A DNA stretch of 64,000 nucleotides from Yponomeuta sedellus (GCA_934045075.1 OW203731.1:14641062-14705061); one strand, 5' to 3'; positions 1 through 12,215 are shown, counted from the stretch's first letter. Program-made: numbers and translations. The notes: generated from the letters alone by a model not told the origin.

Positions 1-710
1 ATTTTATGTCTTAATGGAGAAGGTGAAAAAGTATGTGTTCTCAGACTGCCATCTATGCATGTAACAGAAAGACCCAGTTTAAGGCAAAATTTAATAAAGT
101 TAAAACGCAATAGTCACTTCGTCTTCTTGTGGTGCCATCCCCTATTTGCGGTTTGCTCTCATTATGGCCACTGTACCCCGTTTATGGCGGCTTGAAACAC
201 ATTGATGTCGCCTGTCTGAAACCATTCAGCTAAGTTTTGCAGACAGTGAGTTCTTCTACGGCCTGGCATCTGCTTCTGCCATCTTTTTCTTCTTCTTTAG
301 GCTATATTATGTAGTCTACTGCTGGACATAGCCCTCCCCTAATGAGCGGTTGTCTGCGGCCCTGTATTTTACTCTGCAGGATCAATCGGAGGAGATCGTA
401 TTTATTATTTCGTATTATGTGACCCATGTATTGCAGTTTTGTTATCTTAATGGTTTTTAAAAGCTCCAAACTTGAGTGCATTCTCTGTAATTGTCACTAA
501 GTGCCCAGTAAAAACTTGCGGCGACAAAACTTTTTAAAATTCATATTAAAACGAAATTAAGTTTACGAGTTTGGGTGTTTGTAATCCAATTAAAAATGAC
601 GTGGAATACGTAATTGTAAACACATAGTCTCAAAGTATTTTTTTTATTAGGGGCGATAAAAAGCTTGAATATTTACTTATACGAAAAAATTCTAATACCT
701 TAAAAAGGTG

Positions 711-829
711 CCGGTGCCGGTGAGTCGCCCATTGGCTCAATTGGTAGAGCGCTGGCACGGATAGCCAGAGGTTGCGGTTTCGAATCCCGGCGTGGGTGAA
801 ATATTTTAGCCTCTAAATAGGTTTTTAAG
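711..829 (+). repeat. tRNA-derived SINE T1
   Basis: Head gcccattggctcaattggta then gagcgctggcacgg and tcgaatcccggc folds like a tRNA (acceptor gcccat/gtgggt, anticodon arm ctggc/gccag, T loop ttcgaat), followed by the family tail tttagcctctaaataggttt. The B-box has one change (ggtttcgaatcc). Confidence 0.75.
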
Positions 830-901
830 CCTTAAAAAGGGTTAAGTTTGAGATGTCATGTTTTATAGCACAATCATTTGTGTCATCAGTTATGTTTTAT
901 G

Positions 902-1050
902 TAGCGCTCGTGGTCCAGTGGAAACAAGTGATTGGAATCAATCACTTGGGGTAAGCAACAACAGGCGCGGTCAGGTTCTGGATGGGTGACCATTGTGTGA
1001 CTGCCGCTAGTGGCATTTTTTTTGAGCGCTTCCGTGCTTTACAAGGCTAA
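902..1050 (+). repeat. 5S-rRNA-derived SINE
   Basis: gcgctcgtggtccagtggaa, caatcacttggggtaagcaa, aggcgcggtcaggttctgg and atgggtgacc follow the order of 5S rRNA box A, intermediate element and box C, then a family-specific end (gagcgcttccgtgctt). Other copies: 8970, 16370, 41717, 49560 and 59319. Confidence 0.72.
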
Positions 1051-1339
1051 AAGTATTTTTATCATTTGATGCCAGTATGAATAACCGTTATAACGATAGA
1101 GCATAAACAAAAAAAAAACGGCGATTAAACATGTTTTTTGTTTGGAGACGTCCCCTTGTTTATTATTAATTAAAAAAAATATTTGTTAGATTATCCGCTG
1201 TAAAAGCACATAATGCTGGAATTTTTGTAACTAGCTACCTATTATGGTTCCAAAGATAAAGCCCTTTAAACGTCTTAAGGAATGGTCAAATGGTCATACA
1301 TTGGTCATACCGACATAAAGTAACATAAAATTTATTCAT

Positions 1340-1432
1340 GGTATTCTAGTATTGGGAACCAGAAACAGTGACGTCACAAACACGTAGACATCCAACACCT
1401 TGGGTTTTTTGTCCCCTGCCGGGGTTTGAACT
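1340..1432 (-). repeat. SINE T2 fragment
   Basis: Partial copy: ttgggaaccagaaacagtga and ttttgtcccctgccggggtt match the body and B-box of the T2 family (8521, 15173, 48637). Confidence 0.6.
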
Positions 1433-1440
1433 CGTTATTA

Positions 1441-3060
1441 AAACTATTAAACGCTATCATTTGTTAGTAAATACTAACAAATTAAATAACTGACCTAATA
1501 AATAATCAGCATTAGACTATTTTTATATACTTGACGTCATTACATCAATAATGAATGAATCTGGCGATGCATTTATCAGCGTTTTGCCGGAAACTTATAA
1601 ACTTTTTATTTTCATTAATCATAAAATTTATTTCTTATTATATATGTCTTTCTAAAACAGTTGCTTTATTGTTTGTCAACTTAAGATTACAATTATATTG
1701 TGTATCGCGCCTCTTATCTTTGTTATTAACATAAACTATCTGTGGGAAATACTGAGGAATTGGCAGTTTGTTGTTTTTGTTTTTTCTCCTTGAATAAATA
1801 AAATAAAATTTTACTTTTGGTTATGATTATGACGTTTTACGCCTCCTCTCCTTCAAGAAAAGCTTCTAAAAGAGCCTCTAAGAACGGCATAGACATTATG
1901 TTTTTTAAAGAAGACCATAGAACCGTACACGCTTAAAGATAAACGGCCGTTTCTGGCAAAAACTAAAAAATCAGTGCCACCTCTCAGATATTCACTCAAT
2001 TACAATATCCATTATATGTTAGTAATACTTACGAGTATAGGTAACACACCTTTTCCGCACACAGATGTAAGCGATAAAAGATAAATAAATGTAGATGAAA
2101 TAAAATTGTACGACTTATTTTAATCAATTAACAAGAAATTAACGAGAGTACTTAAGTAACACTACCTACTGACGTAAAGGCCACACATATCATACAGCAG
2201 GTTACGTGGCTTTGACTGTTAAGTACTCATTTATTATTAAAATAGTTTTACTTTATAAAGTTTTACACAAAGGCGAGCGATCTAGGATTGGTATTCGTAA
2301 TTTAACTAACTAATAAAGTGATACAATACAATAAGCATTTATTGAAGCTAACAGTCAGACAAAAGCGTTACAGACAGGACGCCTATACGTAGTTTCCATC
2401 GAATTTATTATAACCAATCTATGCTCTATATCTGCTACACCTCGAAAATAATTCCGATTAAGTTGTCAATCCAGGACATGATCTACCTACAGTCTATTTA
2501 TTCTTACTTGTCCAATTTAGTAAACAAGTTTCTAACCTTAAAATTGAGATTAGTTACCTAAACTAGACATTTTCTCGCAAATTCATGAACTATCATGAAC
2601 TATGTTTATAAAATTGGCAGCGTGTTATCTAAAAGAGTGTTCCAGGTTACTTCATTTATGGAAATATGGCAGTTTTCTACTAAAAAGTCACAGTTTAAGG
2701 GTAGAATCTTGTTTACTAAATTGGACAAGTAAAAATAAATAGACTGTAGGTACTGCAACGATACTTTCTTTATAATAGCTGGCTGGCACAGCCGTCCACT
2801 CAAGTTTGAATTATTTTAAAAGAATATTGTTACGTTTTGTTTAGGTGTCATTCGTATCGAGAACTGCAGCTAGTCTAGGGTTTCGATGTAAAAAGGTTAT
2901 AAAAAAGTATTATTGCTAATTCAGCGTTTTAGTATGTAGTTCGCCACAGTACGTAGCTAGATTATGTCCTGGATTCACATGAAATAACAGTTAATCAACA
3001 AATAAAAAAAAAATTTAAAGTGATATGTTTTCCAGTAGTTTCAGTTTAAATTAAAAACAT
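1441..3060. other. Non-coding, AT-rich
   Basis: Apart from the inverted repeat at 2485-2751 I see no gene, splice-consistent exon or clear repeat. Confidence 0.5.
2485..2751. repeat. 44-bp inverted repeat around a 179-bp spacer
   Basis: acctacagtctatttattct onward at 2485-2528 returns inverted at 2708-2751 with one mismatch. The small minus open frame 2606-2803 lies across it and is not a credible gene. Confidence 0.8.
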
Positions 3061-3109
3061 CCTTATACTATTTTTATTTTTAATGCACTAACCGGTGCTA
3101 AGGTGTAAG

Positions 3110-3305
3110 TGATGCAATTTGCTTAAGCCAGATGTCGCTGCCTGTACGTAATACAGAGAATAGTGTAAAGAGGTTCCAAATTTCACTGATGCCGGTGAGT
3201 CGCCCATTGGCTCAATTGGTAGAGCGCTGGCACGGATAGCCAGAGGTTGCGGGTTCGAATCCCGGCATGGGTGAAATTTTTAGCCTCTAAATTGGCTTTT
3301 TAAAA
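3110..3305 (+). repeat. tRNA-derived SINE T1
   Basis: Longer copy with the family leader (cagatgtcgctgcctgtac, aatacagagaatagtg) before the tRNA-like head and the tail tttagcctctaaattggc. Confidence 0.75.
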
Positions 3306-5050
3306 ACATCCATTATACATCACATGAAATTTTGTTCATTCATCACTAGACATCCGTTAGAAGGTACAATACTTTGCTCCCGTATTTTCCCATGATTAGA
3401 CGTCGGTCATTTCATAACGTTTTTTAGGGTAAAACACATGAGGATAATACTCAATATACATAGTGGAATAACTTTACCTCAAATGATTAAGGAAAGCGGT
3501 GATTCAAGTATTATTTCCACGTTACTCCAATGCGGTAATCCCATCTAACTTCATCGGGGTCATTTCTGAATGCTTTTATAACAATAAACAATATTATAGT
3601 AAAAAAACTATATTTAGTAGTCTGATCAAAATCTATCCATACGCATATTGTGCCAGGCCAGGGGGTCGGGCTTGCTAATCGCGCCAGCCAATGGGATCGA
3701 GTTCAGTAAATCTACCATCCACAACTCACGCTTTCACTGCAACGTAATCCACTCAACTTAAACGTCACCCCGCAACCACAGAATGAATCAATGACTCAGT
3801 GATTTACGATCTTGAGCTGATTGGGCAGACTAGTAGTCAAGTCTGTGAACAGATTAGTCGCGTTTGTGACCGTGGATTTGTCGGAAGCAGCCCCTTTAGG
3901 GTTCTTTTAACCGTAGCTTTACATGTGTTAAGATCGCCATTTCGAAGACAATACTGGAATGCAGTTTTTGTAGTAGTTTGCAGTTGGCTAGTCAACCCAG
4001 GGTCAGTCAGTGGTGACCTCCAGGAAATGTTCATTAACGGAACAGACAAAAAACTGACTTCCATGGTGAATGGTGATTTTATAGTACTGACGTACTGGCT
4101 CAAGTAACTGTTTATGGCGTAAGCTGTACAACTAAGTCTATAAACACCATTTTGGATTGGCAGGCTCCGAGTTATAAATGCCGGTTCTCAGACACGCTGG
4201 CACCGTGGAGCTTGTAATTTAATCAATCATTGGTCATTAAACAAATACCTACCCAATTTGTACCTTGGGCATTTACCACGACTACACATTGCATGAAACC
4301 TTTAAAAGTCAGAAATGTAATGTTACAAATCATTATTGATTCCTGAATGCATTAGGGAACCCCTATGTTAACTAAATCGGTGTCTAGATTAGATTAGCAA
4401 ACATGAAACGAAGAAAGTAACTAAAGACTTACTAACTTCTCCGGGGATTTTGTGGCAATCAGCTTGTGCTCATCCACCGTTGGATATAGGCCTTTTCGAA
4501 GGCTCGCCACTTGGTTCTGTCCTTGGCCATCCTGATTCAGCCATAGCCAGCAATTGGCCAGTCAGTCCAGCGAGCTGGTGGGGTCCTACGCCACGTTTGC
4601 GAGTTCAGGGTGTCTAGTAACTTTGCTCCCCATCGACCATCGGTTCTTCGGCATACATGATTAGCCCTCTGCTATTTAAACTTGCTAATCTGATAGGTTA
4701 AAGCATAATTTCCCCATATTGTAAATACGATATGAGACAGACCGTTTATGCCATTTCTTTTTTTGATCTTTTATGTTGATATTCTGTTTTGATTTTGGAC
4801 ACATTATAACACACTTTTTTGATTTCTTTGCGGTCTCCTGATTCATTTATTTCAATTGTTTTTTGTAGCTACACTTTTTTTCACTTCTAAAGCAATAGTT
4901 CTAAATGTTTTTAATGTCACATATAATTTACTTCTTTAACGTGTTTCTTGTTTAGTCTCACCTAAATGTTAGCCAAACTGTACACCAAGAGTCCGTCACA
5001 TTTTGTTTATCTATAGGTATATTAATATAGAGCGCCACTCGTTACCTTAC
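3306..5050. other. Upstream flank of ADC without recognised genes
   Basis: Opposing open frames at 3799-4107 (+) and 3837-4103 (-) match nothing I know and are mutually antisense. A LINE scrap is at 4459-4545. Confidence 0.45.
4459..4545 (-). pseudogene. LINE ORF2 C-terminal scrap
   Basis: Minus frame reads AKDRTKWRAFEKAYIQRWMS then TS-stop, the usual end of lepidopteran endonuclease/reverse transcriptase LINEs. No further coding upstream. Confidence 0.65.
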
Positions 5051-5052
5051 AA

Positions 5053-5110
5053 ATTGGCCAAATGGCAATGAGTATTTAAGAAGGCTACTCACAATCGAAC
5101 GAGGCAATGC
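5053..5110 (+). promoter_or_regulatory. Candidate ADC core promoter
   Basis: An inverted CCAAT (attgg, 5053-5057) lies about 20 bp upstream of a TATA-like tatttaag (5073-5080). Transcription about 25-30 bp further would start near 5100-5108 and give a short 5-prime UTR of about 70 nt before the ATG. Inferred from spacing only; an upstream non-coding exon is possible. Confidence 0.35.
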
Positions 5111-5177
5111 GCGGTATGTGCGGCCGCGGTCGACCGCGCGTTTAGTTTGTAGTTTGTATAAAATAGCCGCAGTCAAA

Positions 5178-5438
5178 ATGCCTGCAGACTCGACGCAGAT
5201 CGTCCCTCAGGATCGAGCTGAAGAGGATAACTTCCATAGTCTCGCGGAACGGTCGAAACACGAGGACTTCATAAGGCGCGCTGCGGACCTTCTGATCGAG
5301 CGAGTGGTATTTGCCAGGTCGACTAGGACCTCCAAAGTGGTCGAATGGGCGGCTCCAGACGAGATCAAGAGGGCTATCGATTTACAACCACGCTCCAGTC
5401 CTGTCTCCCACGATGATCTGCTGAAGATTATGGCTGAT
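5178..5438 (+). CDS. ADC: ADC exon 1 (residues 1-87)
   Basis: Starts MPADSTQ and ends at LLKIMAD before the donor gtgaga at 5439, phase 0. It holds the N-terminal helical segment ([17 protein letters not shown], then [15 protein letters not shown]) that in this family precedes the PLP fold and helps the dimer. The open frame runs on past the donor to 5498 but that extension is intron. Confidence 0.93.
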
Positions 5439-8400
5439 GTGAGATTGATTCATTACCCTGAAGCCCCTTTTTTATCTCTGTTTAGCACTTCAAAGTAAAT
5501 TTTCCAACCAATAATTTCCCAGTCGTACCAGACAATTTCCCCAAAAAGTTTTAAAGCATTCTAAAATTTGGTTAACTCAGACTGTTTTGTGAATGTTTTG
5601 GTATACCAAACTCACCATTTCGAGAAAATAGGATATGTTTTTGTAGTTTTTCAACAATAATTAAATTTCAATCTCTTTAATAATTAATCGTACCGCATAT
5701 CCAGTGGTAAATCTCCATATCTGTCCGAAAAAGGGAAGAGAGGGTGTTAGAGCCAACACTCTGCCACTTGATTACTTGATGCGAACCCGCCGTATTCGTG
5801 CGGCCACGGCGATTTCGTAAAAACAGTCATACTAGATGCTGCAGCGCATGTGTATCGCTTCTCAAAGATATCAGAAAACACACTTATAGAAGCACGTATA
5901 AAAGTGGTCGAAACATTAAACAGGACATTACGTATGAAATAACATGTACAAAGGCGAGCTTATCTCCGTGAGAGATTTCTTCCAGCAAACCTTGGAGAGT
6001 CGGAGCAGTAGTAAAAAACGGGTCTATGAGTCGTCATTGCAACTACTTTTATTATTATAAAAACTTCGTAATAACGAAAAAACAGCTGTTCTAAACTAAA
6101 CATCAACCTACGACTTAAACATTGTAGCTGACAACAATTTCATTGTTTCCTAATTATTCTCATCCTAAAAGTTATTCGTATTGATCCCCATTTTCGGACA
6201 GATATGATATCATAATAGAACATAAACAGTGCCGGGGATTTTGTTAAGTACCTATACCCAAAATAGTGATTAATGCAATGATTGAAATCACACAAAAAAA
6301 ACTCTTCCGCAGGTTTCCCGCTACTCCGTCAACACAGCCCACCCTTACTTCGTGAACCAGCTTTTCTCAGCTGTGGACCCTTACGGGCTGGTAGCCCAGT
6401 GGCTCACTGATGCCCTTAACCCCAGCGTCTACACTTACGAAGTGGCCCCGGTGTTCACTCTAATGGAAGAGGAGGTTCTTCAGGAGATGAGACGTTTCGT
6501 CGGATGGCCGAACGGGGAAGGAGACGGGATATTCTGCCCGGGTGGATCGATCGCCAACGGATACGCCATCAGCTGCGCGAGGTTCCACTTTTTCCCAGAG
6601 ATAAAGGTTGGTTATTACATGCATTATATAAACTCATGCCTGTATCTAGAAGGGGAAGGCAGGGAGCCGATTCTCGCCTATGCGAATCGAAAGCATAGAC
6701 GCAAAATATTCGAAGGATTTGTCGCGTCAATTCAGGTATTCTCACAAAGTCGCATGCACAAATTTGCAAAAATTCAATTACATGTATTCTCACAAAGTCG
6801 TATGCGCAAATTTGCTGATAAATTTCGCTCGCTTTGAGGTGTCACAATATCGTAATCACCATCATAATTAGCTGTCGTTCGACTTTTTATGTAGAATTCA
6901 AGTCATACACCTTAGAGTCGTGTACGAATTAGTTGCTAATGAAATGAGAATTGTCTCCCTGGGGTTGTATTATGAAACTGTCCACTGGGTTGAGTGACGT
7001 CCATTTTTACTTTTTTTTTATGCTACCGCAGCTGTCAAATGCATACATATTTTTAGATTTTGGAGTCGTCAAATGCTTAACTCGATAGAGGGAATGTTAA
7101 GTAATAGATGGGCTGGGATTGTCACTTGCAGCGATCCTGACAAAAATCTGCATTTTTACATCGGTATCTTTTTATCTTGCCACTCACCAATACGTTCCTA
7201 TTTGATCGAAGCATGTCCACTTCCGGTGATCGTTGGTTATTCATTTTGTATATTAAATTTAATAGCCTCAAACCTTTGCGATAAGCCCTACATTCCTGCA
7301 AAAACAATTAAAATGGGTACAGGTGATCTAGATCTATCCCTTTACTCTCGACGAATTAATTTAGCCAACTTTATTTAATAATTTAGCCGTAAACGCCTTT
7401 AGTTTCCGACGCACTCGAAAGTTTCGATAACGAAAACCTCCACTAAGCCGTTATTTCTGACATTTAGCATTTCATCGTGGCGCAATTTTAAATACAAAAA
7501 AAAACGAGGTTGTATAATAGTAGTAGTGTAAATATTAATCTGTAGAACAAGCACCAGTATTGATGACCAAAGATGAATAAAGATGATAATTGCGTTATGT
7601 TTTAGAACATCGTCTTGACAGTGGTTTTAGGATTAGTTCTTAGTTTTATTGATCACGTAAGCGTTGAAATATTCTTTTATTTCCGATTTCTGATTATTAT
7701 GAGTATGATGTGCTTAATAATAAGACATTATGTTGTACCTACTGAGAACATTCTTAGTATAGCAGAATGTCGTAATGTCTTGATTGATTTGTCGTATAAT
7801 CGACATCACATTACCTTTTTATACGTACGTGCACTCTAATCAGTAACGTTAAGAGCGACTTTGCAACAAAAATATAATGGTTGACCTTTTGTCGGCTGTA
7901 CTAAGAGGTCATTACTGAATTATTGACGATTCCGAGTATCTATCTAATAAACTATGAAGAGGCTTTTTATAGGCTTTTAGGAAGCAATTCCATAGTCGCC
8001 TTCACCCCGATGTTAATGGCTAACTGAAGTAATTGCGTGACTAATGACTAATAATTATAACCATCACTGGCTCCGTACAAAAACCTAGACCTTTAAATCC
8101 TAACCTGTTTTACAGTAAGCAGCATATTACCTTGTAGGGTTAACTCTGTGCTTTTGATACAAACGACACTACCCGTTCAACCGACTTTTACATGCTACTG
8201 ACACGGTGACATTGAAGTTAAAATTTGTCGTCGTCAGGCTATACTAGTCCACTGCTGGACAAAGCCCTCCCCTAAAGAACGTTGTGCTATCATAGGGGGT
8301 AATGCCCATAATCCCCACGCTGGGCATGCGGGTTGGGGATCGCAGTTCGGTGGAATTGTCTGCTGGGGGCGCTGCTGACCATCCCCCGGTTTGTGTCCCT

Positions 8401-11400
8401 TAGTCACCTTTTACGACACCCGCGGGAAGAATTGGGTTGGTGCTATTCTCTAGACACCACACCGACACGACACCACACAGCAGACAAAATTTATTTAATA
8501 CTAAAAATAAACTTTGTGATATAACATAACATTTACATACAGGCACATACATTGCTTCTGGCCCCACACTACGATACCCTGTGTCTTGGGAACCAGAAAC
8601 AGCGACGTTACAAATGTGTAAACATCCAAGCACTGGTGTTCTTTTTTGTATCCAGCCGGGGTTCAAACCCGGAACCTCTCGCATGGTAGGCAGATGCGTT
8701 ACCGCTGCGCCACAGAGGTCGTTGATATGAAAACGAAATTAAACCTAAACGAAATGTGTTGAAGTTTAGTTTCTTAAATATTTAGATTTAAAATATTTAG
8801 GCCAGATCGCTGTCGAGCGGTGGAGTACCGAGAAGGCTGGCGGTATTGCCTCGCATGTATGGCGAGGCTTAACTTTAGTCTGATACTTAAATTAATAAAA
8901 GTAGAAGTTACACTAGGAGACTACGGGGTTCTTAGTGTGACCAATAAATACAATACAATTTTGTTAATACTTCGATATCAACCCTTGTATGTCCCCACCG
9001 TTGGGGCACGGGTTTCTTCCTGCATCGGAGGAGGGTTAGGCTATACTCCACCACGGGGGCCAAGTCCAAAGGCTTAAAGTGCCTTGCGAAGCACGGAAGC
9101 GCTCGGAAAAATGCCACTAGCGGTAGTCACACGACGGTCATCCATCCTGCACCTTACCGCACCTGTTGTTGCTTAACTCAAGTGATTGATTCCAATCACT
9201 CGGGTCGACTAGGCCACGAGCGCTTCCTCAATACTTAAATTCAGATTTATTACTACTTACAAAAAATCCAATCAGAAACTGGAGCTCAATAATAGAGCCA
9301 AGAGTAAACAGTGAAATATTTTAGCGTTCTACCAGATTGTTTATCTTTATAAAGAGACCTTGTAAATTTCACGCTCAGAATGTTCCTTTAATTGGCTCAT
9401 TACACACTTTATTTAGTTTACCCGAATCGGAAATTTATTATAGCTAGGTAGCCTTTGGCCCCGTCTTCTTTCGCTCCGCTGCTCAGCCATAAAGGTTATT
9501 GGCGTGAAGTTATTAAACCTTTACATAAAGGAGATTCGTTTACGAAATCAGCTCTTTTACTCATACAGTAAAAAACGAATGCCTATTTGTTAATCAATAG
9601 ATAGATAAAACAGAATTAAATAATTGAAGTTTCTTCATAAACAACTTTTACATTTTCACTCGCGATTGGAATATATACTAGTATAAAATGTATAATGTAA
9701 ATTCTCAAAATAGATTCATTTGCAATGTCATCCGGCGCGTGTGCATATGTAACGACGAACGAATGTTGATGAAGCGAAAAAAATCTAGCCTATTTTTATA
9801 TTCTAGTCTATTTTAGCCTCTAATTAGGTTTCGAAAAAAATCTGTCAGGACAGTGGAAGACTCTAGTTTCTGCCTACCCTCCGGTATATAGGCGTGAATT
9901 TATTTTATTATTTTTTTAATGTACTAACCCGTGCTAATGACAATTTAAAAACCTTTTTAGAGGCTAAAAAAACACCTATACCGGGTTCGAATCCCGGCAT
10001 GGGTGGAATTTTTAGCCTCTAAATAGGTTTTTAATATTATTATTATTAAAATTGTTTATTGCATAAAAATGTATTACATAGGCGAGCTTAATGCTACTTA
10101 GCATTATCTACCAGCTAACCTAAACATAAGTTGGCGCCTGTATCCCAGTAGGCAGATACCAGGGACTGCCACTTGCCGCGATCCTGACAGACCACCTTCG
10201 CAGGCATAAGCACTTTTGTTTAAATAATTAATTTATTTGCAGAGCAAAGGAGTCTACGCCGTCCCTAAGCTGGTCCTCTTCACATCAGAGCTGGCTCATT
10301 ACTCCACGAAAAAACTAGCGACATTCATGGGACTTGGGACAGACAATTGTATTCTAGTGAAAACCGATGGAGTTGGCAAAATTATCGTTGAAGATCTCGA
10401 ACAGAAAATCGTGGAGGCGATCGAAACTGGCGGGACACCTTTCCTTGTGACGGCGACGGCTGGAACAACGGTTTTTGGAGCGTTTGACCCGATTGGAGAA
10501 ATCTCGGCTCTGTGCAAGAAGTATAAGCTTTGGCTACACGTGGACGCCGCTTGGGGCGGAGGCGCTTTGATGTCGAGGAAACACAGACGACTTTTGAAGG
10601 GAATCGAGCTGTGAGTGAATTTTAATTTAAACTTCGTAGTGGCTAAGTAGGTAGTTGAACCTTCACTTGTGCATTCATTAAAATATTAAATTAGGTAACA
10701 CGCATTTCACAATTAAATCCAAGCAGAGTACCGAGTTGCTCTTTCCTTGCAAACGCCTTTGTATTTTATAACGGGTCTCACTACGATAAAATATATAATG
10801 GTTACCTCATAAAACGCCCGTGAATTTTGTCATACATCAAGGAATTTTGTCATCATCACATTTTACCAGCAGGAAAGCTCCACTATTATATTATTTACTA
10901 TTCATATTACAACGAGTCGTCAACGTGCTGAGGCCACAGTTTCAATTTAAAATAATCCGCCTTTACGGTTAGATACTACCGGTGAAGCTCGACTTCAGAG
11001 ACCTTGTCACTCTTGTGTTTATTTTCACTCATATTGAAGTCTGTAGCCTCGGTTTATTTTAGTTTGTATATTTATAATCTAACCTTTACATTTCCTTCCA
11101 TTTGTAGAGCGGACTCGGTGACGTGGAACCCCCACAAGCTCTTGGCAGCACCGCAGCAGTGCTCCACGTTCCTAATTCGGCACAAAGGTGTCCTGACGCG
11201 CGGCCACTCGTGCGACGCCCAATACCTCTTTCAGAAAGACAAGTTCTACGACACATCCTACGACACCGGCGACAAACACATCCAATGCGGAAGGCGAGCG
11301 GATGTGCTGAAGTTCTGGTTCATGTGGAAGGCGAAAGGCACCGATGGGTTCGAAAAACACATCGATAGGCTCTTCGACAACGCAGAGTTCTTCGCCAACC

Positions 11401-11711
11401 ACATAAAGCACAGAGAAGGATTTAAATTGGTTTTGGACAAGCCGGAGTGCACGAATGTCATGTTCTGGTATGTGCCGGCAAGATTGCGAGGCTGTGAGAA
11501 CGAGTCGAACTACATGGAGAGACTGCATAAGGTGGCTCCACGGATAAAGGAACAAATGATAAAGGAAGGAAGCATGATGGTTACATACCAACCGCAGAAA
11601 GACCTTGTGAACTTCTTCCGGATCGTGTTCCAGAATTCAGCGCTCGACCACAAGGACATGATTTACTTCGCTAACGAAATTGAGAGGCTTGGTAGAGATC
11701 TTGTAGTTTAA
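5178..11711 (+). CDS. ADC: Aspartate 1-decarboxylase (insect ADC / black; CSAD-GAD family), complete
   Basis: PLP-dependent group II decarboxylase, 508 aa, assembled from four exons: 5178-5438, 6313-6606, 10243-10610, 11108-11711. All junctions are GT-AG and keep one frame. Seen: the PLP-stacking His in SELAHYS (about residue 204), the PLP-pyridine Asp in HVDAAWGG (residue 286), the Schiff-base Lys in NPHKLLAA (residue 318), and the C-terminal block VNFFRIV. Length fits the family (about 490-510 aa). The tract after the lysine reads APQQC; a Gln there is known from insect aspartate decarboxylases, whereas GAD and CSAD differ. Insect ADC turns L-aspartate into beta-alanine in the cytosol, used with ebony and tan for cuticle tanning and for biogenic amine conjugation. 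The ATG at 5178 has a good insect context (gtcaaaATG); the open frame extends further upstream but has no earlier ATG. Cysteine sulfinate decarboxylase activity cannot be excluded from sequence. Confidence 0.95.
6313..6606 (+). CDS. ADC: ADC exon 2 (residues 88-185)
   Basis: Acceptor ttccgcag precedes 6313; donor gttggt starts at 6607; phase 0 on both sides. Encodes [19 protein letters not shown] and the conserved [15 protein letters not shown] and [14 protein letters not shown] blocks, which form the start of the PLP-binding large domain and part of the substrate pocket. Intron 1 (5439-6312) shows no gene; it contains a 15-bp inverted repeat (5716-5730 against 6191-6205), probably a MITE remnant. 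Confidence 0.94.
8227..8461. repeat. Interspersed repeat S4
   Basis: tcaggctatactagtccact, ggggtaatgcccataatccc, acgctgggcatgcgggttgg and cttttacgacacccgcggga recur at 46697-46924 and 56400-56622, with a fragment at 288-364. Non-coding; class unknown. Confidence 0.7.
8521..8720 (-). repeat. tRNA-derived SINE T2
   Basis: Read on minus: gacctctgtggcgcagcggt, atgcgagaggttccgggttt, then a body with gttcccaagacacagggtat and ggggccagaagcaatgtatg, ending in a TTATG-rich tail. Lies in ADC intron 2. Confidence 0.75.
8970..9224 (-). repeat. 5S-rRNA-derived SINE, longer copy
   Basis: On minus, the 5S-like head (9224 down to about 9110) is followed by gcacgg-type linker, then gtggagtatagcctaaccct and ccccaacggtggggacatac. 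This tail also occurs alone at 25839-25930 and 36950-37085. Located in ADC intron 2. Confidence 0.72.
9906..10035. repeat. SINE T1 foldback remnant in ADC intron 2
   Basis: An inverted tail (aaaacctttttagaggct) meets a forward B-box and tail (tcgaatcccggcatgggtgg, tttagcctctaaataggttt) with most of the head deleted, giving a short snap-back copy. Confidence 0.6.
10243..10610 (+). CDS. ADC: ADC exon 3 (residues 186-308)
   Basis: Acceptor atttgcag before 10243, donor gtgagt at 10611, leaving a split Leu codon (phase 2). Carries [14 protein letters not shown], the [14 protein letters not shown] phosphate-binding region and [13 protein letters not shown] with the PLP-pairing Asp. The 3.6-kb intron before it (6607-10242) is packed with SINEs. 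Confidence 0.95.
11108..11711 (+). CDS. ADC: ADC exon 4 (residues 308-508 and stop)
   Basis: Acceptor catttgtag before 11108. Begins [14 protein letters not shown] with the catalytic Lys318 and runs through [41 protein letters not shown] and [12 protein letters not shown] to LGRDLVV and a TAA at 11709-11711. This is the small C-terminal domain and the interface that closes over the active site. Confidence 0.95.
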
Positions 11712-12215
11712 TTTACGTAGGTTTTATTTGTATCCGCATCGATAAAGTGCAACTTAACAAAATCTATAAAAATTCAGTACGTTTTGAATGAGACCTAACC
11801 TCACTCTACATGTATTATTGAGACTTTCCGGCATACAATGTTGTATACAAAAAAGAGTCGCGGTTTTATTTGAGTGAGTTATATATTCAAAAATAATTTA
11901 TTATAAATCAGTAATTTACCATAAATAGTGAAAATGTAGTCTAATGGTGTCTCGTTGTTTGTGAGGCAAGAAGGGAGATTCACATATGGATGAAAGTAAG
12001 GGAGATAATGATATTACTTCAAAGTACAGGCGACAGCACATCCACCTGTATATTTTAGTTGCAAAGTCACCTGTAACGTAATTGAGGTGCACGAGTGCGA
12101 AGGTTGATGTGCTGTAGACTGTACGATCTTAAGAACACTTCTAGAGTTTTGTTCTAAGCAAAAAAACACTTTTTGTGTAAATGTGTAAATAAATACCCTG
12201 GCTGTTAAATTATTG
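11712..12215 (+). other. ADC: ADC 3-prime UTR with AATAAA signal
   Basis: The first exact AATAAA after the stop is at 12188-12193, followed within 50 bp by a TG-rich stretch, giving a 3-prime UTR near 500 nt. A MITE lies inside it at 12024-12124. Confidence 0.5.
12024..12124. mobile_element. MITE with gtacag...ctgtac termini in ADC 3-prime UTR
   Basis: About 101 bp with related inverted ends (gtacaggcgacagcacatc on the left, ggttgatgtgctgtagactg then tac on the right). Relatives or fragments in this window: 14973-15000, 15775-15885, 19081-19190 and 24089-24170. Non-coding. Confidence 0.5.

Noticed and set aside
711..829. Functional tRNA genes at the tRNA-like heads
   Set aside because: Heads recur a dozen times with the same non-tRNA leader and tail, and position 33 of the anticodon loop is not T; they are SINE promoters.
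3799..4107. Pair of opposing open frames upstream of ADC
   Set aside because: Neither matches a family I know; two-way openness over the same 270 bp is likely chance or repeat-derived.
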